Assembly: GCF_963576545.1 (NCBI RefSeq)
Contig: NC_083651.1
Coordinates: 7,361,886-7,425,885, forward strand
DNA: 64,000 nt
Origin: Limanda limanda
Taxonomy: Eukaryota > Chordata > Actinopteri > Pleuronectiformes > Pleuronectidae
Direction of reading: 5' to 3'
Shown one piece after another: positions 61,401 to 64,000 of this stretch; the stretch's first letter is position 1, and every line of letters begins with the position of its first letter. A program made the translations under genes and the position numbers. Under the pieces are notes generated by a model. It ran no database searches. It was not told where the DNA came from and saw nothing but the letters and a program-made list of their open reading frames with translations.

Positions 61401-61922
61401 TGTGAGTATAATGTCTGCAGTTGTATGTTCTCTCCTTTAAACAATGAAGTGTGTGGGTGCACAAGTGTGTGGGTGTGTGTATGTATGTGAACTCTGATGC
61501 CACATCTTCCAGATTAAAGTCTTTAGGGTCATGGCCTCACTTCAGTCCTGCCAGCGATTCTTTGTGTGTGTGCCTCTGCACGTGCACATTGGGGTTGGAT
61601 TGTTGCCCTTACATTCTTGTTCGATGAATAAAAGAAAACACGAATCAAGGTCTTTTTCTTCTTCTTGGGATTTGAATAGTGTTGATTCCTTTGTAAGAAT
61701 AAATTCCACTTATGGTCACAGGTCACTTTCAGTTGTCTCTGCTCAGCATTTTTTTGGACGTAGAGTTGTTCAATTCTCATATATTGTATGTACTTACTTA
61801 TTTTAATATTTTGATTTCTTTGCAGATGATGAAACATGCGTGGGACAGCTACAGACAGTACGGCTGGGGTCATAACGAGCTGAAGCCACTCGCCAAGAAG
61901 GGACATTCCACTAATATCTTTG
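25127..61922 (+). CDS. MAN1A2: MAN1A2, 5' part (three coding exons in window)
   Basis: Encodes Golgi alpha-1,2-mannosidase IB, a class I (GH47) type II membrane enzyme that trims Man8-9 to Man5 on N-glycans (family knowledge). Coding exons in the window are 25127-25440, 46536-46797 and 61826-61922, covering 224 residues of an expected ~640. The N-terminus (MTTPALLPLSGRRIP, then FPHHRATLRLSEKF) is almost identical to the human protein as I remember it. A single transmembrane anchor at about residues 37-57 follows (FILLLILSAFITLCFGAFFF). Next come the Golgi stem with a charged helical region (exon 2) and the entry to the catalytic domain (YGWGHNELKPLAKKGHS). The catalytic acidic residues and remaining exons lie beyond the right edge. 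Introns are 21.1 kb and 15.0 kb. Confidence 0.96.
25441..28690 (+). other. MAN1A2 intron 1, left part, nothing recognised
   Basis: Unique-looking AT-rich intron. Open frames of 122 and 102 codons on the + strand and 123 on the minus strand lack recognisable domains or conserved splice contexts. Confidence 0.6.
28755..28890 (+). repeat. Dispersed fish repeat (GGAGGAGGCGGG family), partial
   Basis: ACATGGAGGAGGCGGGTTTC, CAGCCACCAGGGGGCAATA, GATTTGGCTTCGCTGT and GCCGTCATGTCATCCATC match a repeat common in teleosts, in my recollection. A second, more complete copy lies at 48497-48777. Confidence 0.65.
30232..30430 (+). repeat. Dispersed fish repeat
   Basis: Phrases GTCTGTCCATTTGTTTGTTT, AGCAGGATTACACAAAAACT, ACTCAACAGATTTCCATGTA, ACTTGATGGAAGGA and ATTAGATTTTGGGATAGATC form the familiar core of a widespread fish repeat. 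Degenerate relatives occur at about 33677-33790 and 45695-45870 in the same intron. Confidence 0.65.
30431..37370 (+). other. MAN1A2 intron 1, middle part
   Basis: Apart from a degenerate repeat at about 33677-33790, an impure CA tract near 31583-31620 and possible MITE remnants around 34990-35430 (ACTGATAAATCGGTCGGGC), nothing is recognised. Short open frames here show no domain. Confidence 0.5.
33677..33790 (+). repeat. Degenerate copy of the 30232-30430 repeat
   Basis: GGGAGGTCAGGTTTTCACTC, CCATCTGTCTGTTGGTTGGT and AAACAGGATAACACAC match the left half of that repeat with substitutions. Confidence 0.4.
37408..37462 (+). repeat. Short fragment of a dispersed fish repeat
   Basis: TAGTATAGCACC and CATTATCTCAAGGCAGTTTA resemble the core of the better-preserved copy at 58460-58595. 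Confidence 0.45.
37474..37574. mobile_element. Small degenerate MITE
   Basis: Left end TAGGGATGTCACGATA and right end GCGACATCTCTA form an imperfect inverted pair ~100 bp apart, with CCACGATTATTGTC inside. No target duplication was found. It lies 27 bp left of the hAT-type MITE. Confidence 0.4.
37594..38136. mobile_element. hAT-type MITE with intact ends, carrying a 28S rRNA gene fragment
   Basis: The element body is 37602-38128 (527 bp). Inverted termini are TAGGGATGCACCGAT and ATCGGTGCATCCCTA. Perfect 8-bp target duplications CTTCTGAC lie at 37594-37601 and 38129-38136, the hallmark size for hAT elements. Both ends are rich in ATCGGTATCGGTAT motifs. The interior (about 37823-38043) is abruptly GC-rich and ends in a 28S rRNA-like stretch. 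The 59- to 144-codon open frames across it are incidental. No transposase is encoded. Confidence 0.9.
37823..38043 (+). pseudogene. Captured 28S rRNA fragment inside the MITE
   Basis: The segment 38001-38043 contains ACTCAGAACTGGTGCGGACC and AGGGGAATCCGACTGTTTAA. This is the highly conserved large-subunit rRNA stretch following expansion segment ES27 in domain IV. The preceding ~175 bp (GC-rich, GGCAGCGGCGGCGACTC) look like rRNA expansion-segment sequence. The similarity stops where the MITE's GTATCGGATCGGTATC end resumes. Recognition of 38001-38043 is strong; assignment of the GC-rich left part is inferred. Confidence 0.8.
38137..39340 (+). other. MAN1A2 intron 1 between MITE and LINE, nothing recognised
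   Basis: No domain, RNA gene or clear repeat identified. The last ~180 bp may be 3' sequence of the minus-strand LINE. Confidence 0.5.
39343..40048 (-). pseudogene. LINE reverse-transcriptase fossil (L2/CR1-like)
   Basis: Read on the minus strand, and allowing a few frame changes and stops, the segment gives the C-terminal half of a non-LTR retrotransposon polymerase. In order: LQLKSEILIIGPDYL, VANLGGIFDTSLHSHVNKLV, DTDIIIHAFISSRRDYC, VQIAAARLLTKSRRREHVTP, LHWLSVCFRIDFKILL, ALHGLAP, LRSLRSS and FAVRAPRLWNDLPEEP. The block order matches L2/CR1-type elements. At least two stops and several frame changes make it dead. The 89- and 67-codon minus-strand open frames at 39159-39428 and 39845-40048 are parts of it. 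Confidence 0.9.
40486..41580 (+). mobile_element. Decayed hAT transposon with BED zinc-finger remnant
   Basis: The left end CTAGGGTTGGGAACCGAAAC and a degenerate right end near 41520-41580 (GGGGAATCAATAAAACCGTA, AATCAATAAGCAGGATC) are in the style of fish hAT elements. The open frame 40735-40995 (+, GTG first codon) encodes a BED-type finger: VWLHF, then AKCNECGK and LTKHLRQH. The C-x2-C and H-x3-H ligands are present, but the loop between is shortened. The rest of the transposase is missing. Confidence 0.65.
41655..41685 (+). repeat. Poly-G tract
   Basis: GTGGGGGCG followed by a run of 19 G, then GAGAGATAG. The remaining sequence to 43880 is unremarkable intron with a short (TG)n at about 42174-42192. 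Confidence 0.95.
41690..43885 (+). other. MAN1A2 intron 1, nothing recognised
   Basis: About 2.2 kb with only simple repeats (TG at 42174-42192, impure CA near 43300). The 95- and 99-codon minus-strand frames have no recognisable domain. Confidence 0.55.
43890..44210 (+). repeat. Dispersed fish repeat (GACGCCGG...ATGTCAAG family), copy 1
   Basis: AAGAAGACGCCGGCAAACAT, GTCAAGTTGGAAAGACGA and GAGGGCCGACACCGGTGTTG match a repeat whose second copy is at 57230-57430 (shared AGAAGAC.CC...GAAGATGTCAAG...GACGCCGGTGT). Edges approximate. Confidence 0.55.
44211..45690 (+). other. MAN1A2 intron 1, nothing recognised
   Basis: No repeats or coding signals of note. The 87-codon open frame at 45455-45718 has no domain. 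Confidence 0.55.
45695..45870 (+). repeat. Degenerate copy of the 30232-30430 repeat family
   Basis: CCTCTGTCCATTTGTCATTC, ATCAGGATTACTCAAATAGT, TGACATTTATTGGATG and AGCTTGGTGGAGGTATGCAC follow the order of the family consensus I remember. The right terminus includes the typical GGAGGTATGCACTC. Confidence 0.55.
46536..46797 (+). CDS. MAN1A2: MAN1A2 coding exon 2 (stem, charged helix)
   Basis: The acceptor is TGCCTCCTACAG at 46535 and the donor AGAGAG|GTAAGA at 46798. It completes the split Arg105 codon and encodes EEEASLRDKIRADHERALQE, KLRKSREELKAEIQTEKNK, then KPLPPVPMPKVVG and EKRDKIRE. This highly charged helical stem matches the mammalian protein closely in its first half and is more variable around the Pro-rich part. 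It ends in phase 0. Confidence 0.96.
47562..47703 (+). repeat. tRNA-derived SINE
   Basis: AGGTAGAGCAGGTCGTCTAT resembles the A-box half of a tRNA-type head. AACCAGAGGGTTTGGGGCTT and TGATCCCCAGCTTCTGTAG give the B-box. The 3' end AAATAAGTCCATTCACCATC is typical of a SINE common in percomorph fish. The centre is diverged. Confidence 0.7.
48497..48777. repeat. Dispersed fish repeat with inverted ends
   Basis: It starts ACATAGACTGTATATAAAGA and ends CATATACAGTCAATGG, forming inverted termini ~280 bp apart. The interior has GGAGGAGGCAAGGTTTATGA, CCTATACTGGAGCCA and GATTTGGCTTCACTT, the same phrases as 28755-28890. Its structure suggests a nonautonomous DNA transposon. Confidence 0.6.
54841..56760 (-). 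mobile_element. Decayed hAT/ZBED-type transposon region
   Basis: The left end AGGGTTGTCACGATACCAAA, followed by repeated CAATACCACAAATACGAT units (54918-54990), looks like a fish hAT terminus. The minus strand encodes a transposase remnant at about 55600-55914, described separately. Another MITE-like end (GGGCTATGCAATATGTCC, 55541) is nested inside. The right end is not clear; about 56725 (TATCCCAATATTGGTATTGG) is a guess. Confidence 0.5.
55618..55914 (-). pseudogene. hAT (ZBED-like) transposase N-terminal fossil
   Basis: The minus-strand frame 55914 to 55696 reads MTWFGYKKSDIDQKT, DPFDHKNHVKQYRESLRMRA and QTLREAFAPGTRYDKEDRR. This follows the BED-finger-to-hAT linker of ZBED-like transposases. 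The C-x2-C half of the finger is deleted. A frameshift after KEDRR is needed to continue into SKEITAAVTTYICANTAS, the next expected block. It is dead. Confidence 0.75.
57230..57430 (+). repeat. Dispersed fish repeat (GACGCCGG...ATGTCAAG family), copy 2
   Basis: AAGAAGACACCAACGAAGAT, AGCAGACGCCGGTGTCTGTG, AAGAAAATCACGTGATCTAC and TACGTTACTTCCTGCCTCTG, followed by CTGCTGCACCCGGCTGCTCC. This is better preserved on the right than copy 1 at 43890-44210. Confidence 0.6.
57734..58224. mobile_element. hAT-like MITE (CAGGGTTCC ends)
   Basis: The left terminus is CAGGGTTCCTAC and the right terminus GTTTGAACCTTG, imperfect inverted copies. The interior repeats CCTGGAAAAGTCATGGAA and GTCATGGAAATCC at both ends, a pattern typical of a vertebrate hAT-type MITE. 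Flanking 8-mers (GATATATC and AATATCAT) do not match well. Confidence 0.55.
58460..58595 (+). repeat. Dispersed fish repeat
   Basis: TCAATTCAATTTCAATTTTA, TCTGTATAGCGCCGAATCA, ACATTATCTCAAGGCACTTG, CCACAAGGAGCAAGCACTTTGG. This is a very common teleost repeat core. Confidence 0.7.
61826..61922 (+). CDS. MAN1A2: MAN1A2 coding exon 3 (start of catalytic domain)
   Basis: The acceptor is TTTCTTTGCAG at 61825 and the donor TTTG|GTAGGT at 61923. It encodes MMKHAWDSYRQYGWGHNEL then KPLAKKGHSTNIFG, the conserved entry to the GH47 catalytic domain. It ends in phase 1. The next exon was not found before the window end. Confidence 0.96.
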
Positions 61923-64000
61923 GTAGGTCAAGACAAACCACCCTATCCCTCTGCTCTCTGTGCAAATCATCCGTCTGCTCACACATGGATTCTGTCATTT
62001 ATACACACTTACAGAAACATACATGCAGAAATACCCTGTCTTTTTGTCAAAGTTATCCGAATATGCCTCAACCAAGAAGCACGTCACTTTTGGAAGAGTA
62101 CAAGCACAAAATTAGCAGAACTTGCATCACTGAAATTTTAGATAAGAAAGAAAATCCGAAAATGTTTAAAGCATTGGTAATGATCTTTATCCATGTACAA
62201 ACCAATTAAGCTGTCAAACTATGCAGTATTGTAAGACAATGCTGAGTTAGTTCCAAATTAAGTTTTTCCTGTAACAATAATATGCATTAGACAGTGGGAG
62301 TTAAACGACTTTTTAAGGTCCTGTCATGAGGGAACTTCCTGTTTGCAGAGAGAGAAATTTTGCCTTTGGCACTGATCATTTTTCCCACCGAGAGGTCAGT
62401 CCACTGCAGCTTCTCATCATCTGTGATTTATGTTTTGGAGGCGGCTTTTTTATTTTCTATCCACCTCTGCAGCTGGCTTTTGTGATAACATAGATCACAC
62501 AGCCTGCATTGCACTAAAACATTTTCAGAGCAATGGCGAGGTTACCAACTTTGACCAAGGCCTCGCATTTGACATTGTGCTCAAATGGGCTCAGTGAAGC
62601 ATTAAACCCTAAGAGAGTCTGAATAAGTTGAACTCACTTCATGGTTTAAGACACTCGGGCTACTCAGATTAGAGACTTAATATGGATTTTTGGGGGCCGA
62701 AGCTGGTAGTGGTATATATGCATACACCAAAGAAATTATTCTCCAATCTAAAATGTTGTGAGCAAACCCTTATGACAAAACCCTGTTTTCCACACTTGCT
62801 CTGCTGCTGGCATACATATCATGTATTCCTGTCTTCTGTAGTCGTGTAGCTTTCACAGAGGATGAGGAAGGTGTTAAAAATATCCAGAGATCTACAGGCC
62901 GCAGAGACAGTTTGATAGGCATAATATGAATAAATACTTTTCCTGGTGAGCTCTGTCTTTATGGAACAGCTGTGGGTGCTGCAGGCCTTAATTGACAGAC
63001 ATTACATTTGCCTTTTATATTCCTCACTTCTCATGCTTGAGACTACTGAAAATTCCAGTATTATATTAGTATAAAAATGTCCACAGCTGTATTGTAAATT
63101 GAAATTCAGAATAATCTGTACTTGATTGCAGAAATCCTGTCTTAGTCTCTGCTCATGAGTGTGAATTTATGCATATTTATGGTAAGATGTTGCTTTGTGT
63201 GTGGGTGGGTGTGGGTGTGGGAGTGGGTGGGTGGTAAGGAAGAGGCGCCTGTGTTATGAGCCACTGCTAAATGGTAGATGGATGCTAAGTGTGTTTCCAT
63301 TTGTTGGTTGGTTCTTGTCTGGCTAAGTGTTCATCTATGTGTTACTCAATGTCTATGTGTTGACCAGTGTTGCTAATATCTCCTGCCTTGTTGTCATGGC
63401 TGGGTTCAGTCTGGGTATCTGCAGGTTGTTAGGGTGGCTTTGCAAAACATGCGAGATACAAGGAAAGAATCAAGACCCAGACTCTTCGTAAAACACAACT
63501 ACATTATCGATGAGGTGTGTCCTGTCCTCTGAGAGAACCTGGTGTGTGTGTGTGTCTCTTAAAGAGAGAGAGAAACCAAAACTAACAATTTTTTGAAGAG
63601 CAGGGGGTGGAGCCTGACTGAGAGCTCAAGGACACTGCAATCCACCTGCACCTATTGGATGGTACTAGCTGTCAATCATCCAGTATCTTCCTCCCCAATG
63701 CCTAACATGATTCATCGTTTATTTGACTCTAAATGGGACCATCATTTACAAAATGAAGATCAAGATGTCTTGAAAAAAACTTGAATCTAGATCTCTGGAC
63801 GATAATCTGTTCAGTAAACGTGTCCACTGCAAGAATAAACGACAGATCAAATTCTGTGTTTGTACCTTTTATACAGAATGCTAAATTTACAAAATTCCCA
63901 CCTTAAACAGGCTGTGTAAAAGGGGCTATTGTGGGACCAGGCTCAGATAACATTGAGTCCAGTACCTGGCTCTTGTTTTCTTCTGCTCTGTGGAGAATCG
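61923..64000 (+). other. MAN1A2 intron 3 (incomplete)
   Basis: Starts GTAGGT and extends past the window. It contains TG/GGGT-rich simple sequence at 63198-63235 and 63541-63557, and a dispersed repeat at about 63640-63850. No exon was recognised. Confidence 0.7.
63640..63850 (+). repeat. Dispersed fish repeat
   Basis: ATTTGACTCTAAATGGGACC, ATCATTTACAAAATGAAGAT and GTCTTGAAAAAAACTTGAAT match the core of a repeat I recognise from many teleosts. Preceding CTGTCAATCATCC is also typical. Confidence 0.6.

Larger units (their letters stand above)
46798..61825 (+). other. MAN1A2 intron 2 (15 kb)
   Basis: Holds the SINE at 47562-47703, a palindromic-ended repeat at 48497-48777, a decayed hAT region at 54841-56760, a repeat copy at 57230-57430, a MITE at 57734-58224 and a repeat at 58460-58595. 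In 48800-54840 and 58600-61825 nothing beyond short simple repeats ((AT)n near 49940 and 52725, (TG)n at 53535-53554) was recognised. Confidence 0.65.

Noticed and set aside
61712..62209. 165-codon open frame overlapping MAN1A2 exon 3
   Set aside because: A different frame from the conserved exon; no recognisable domain.
1..64000. CRISPR arrays, operons, prophage or bacterial defence systems
   Set aside because: The window is vertebrate intron-rich DNA; its tandem repeats are satellites and transposon copies, without the spacer structure of a CRISPR array.

Overview
The window is vertebrate nuclear DNA, most likely from a percomorph teleost. Two multi-exon genes lie head-to-tail on the + strand with GT-AG introns. 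Around them are CA/CT microsatellites, decayed fish-type SINEs, LINEs and hAT transposons, and long AT-rich stretches. There is no bacterial-style gene organisation, and most short open frames are chance or repeat-derived.

Layout. (1) 265-11378 holds the complete coding sequence of TRIM45 in eight exons (573 codons), with RING, two B-boxes, a coiled coil, a filamin-type Ig domain and a Cys/His-rich tail. Its 4.1 kb first intron begins with a minisatellite in which the last ~40 bp of exon 1 and the 5' splice site recur ten times. The intron also holds SINE-like repeats, a palindromic repeat and a long CT tract. A retroposon with a target-site duplication sits just upstream of the exon 8 acceptor. 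(2) 11379-22850 is 3' UTR and intergenic DNA, ending in an array of ~0.7 kb repeats. (3) 22855-23480 is a CpG-rich block, the likely MAN1A2 promoter and possible noncoding first exon. (4) 25127-61922 contains the first three coding exons of MAN1A2, separated by introns of 21 kb and 15 kb. The gene runs off the right edge. (5) The MAN1A2 introns carry a minus-strand LINE reverse-transcriptase fossil, two hAT/ZBED transposase fossils, and an intact-ended hAT-type MITE with an 8-bp target duplication that has captured a piece of 28S rRNA.

The two genes have unrelated functions: TRIM45 is a ubiquitin ligase of signalling pathways, and MAN1A2 is a Golgi N-glycan-trimming mannosidase. From memory, both map to the same region of human chromosome 1p, so this looks like conserved synteny. 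The most unusual items are the splice-donor minisatellite in TRIM45, the 28S-carrying MITE, and the retroposon next to a TRIM45 acceptor. Exon boundaries come from reading frame, GT-AG sites and remembered vertebrate orthologues. No alignment was run. Repeat-family assignments rest on recognising common fish repeats and are less certain at their edges.
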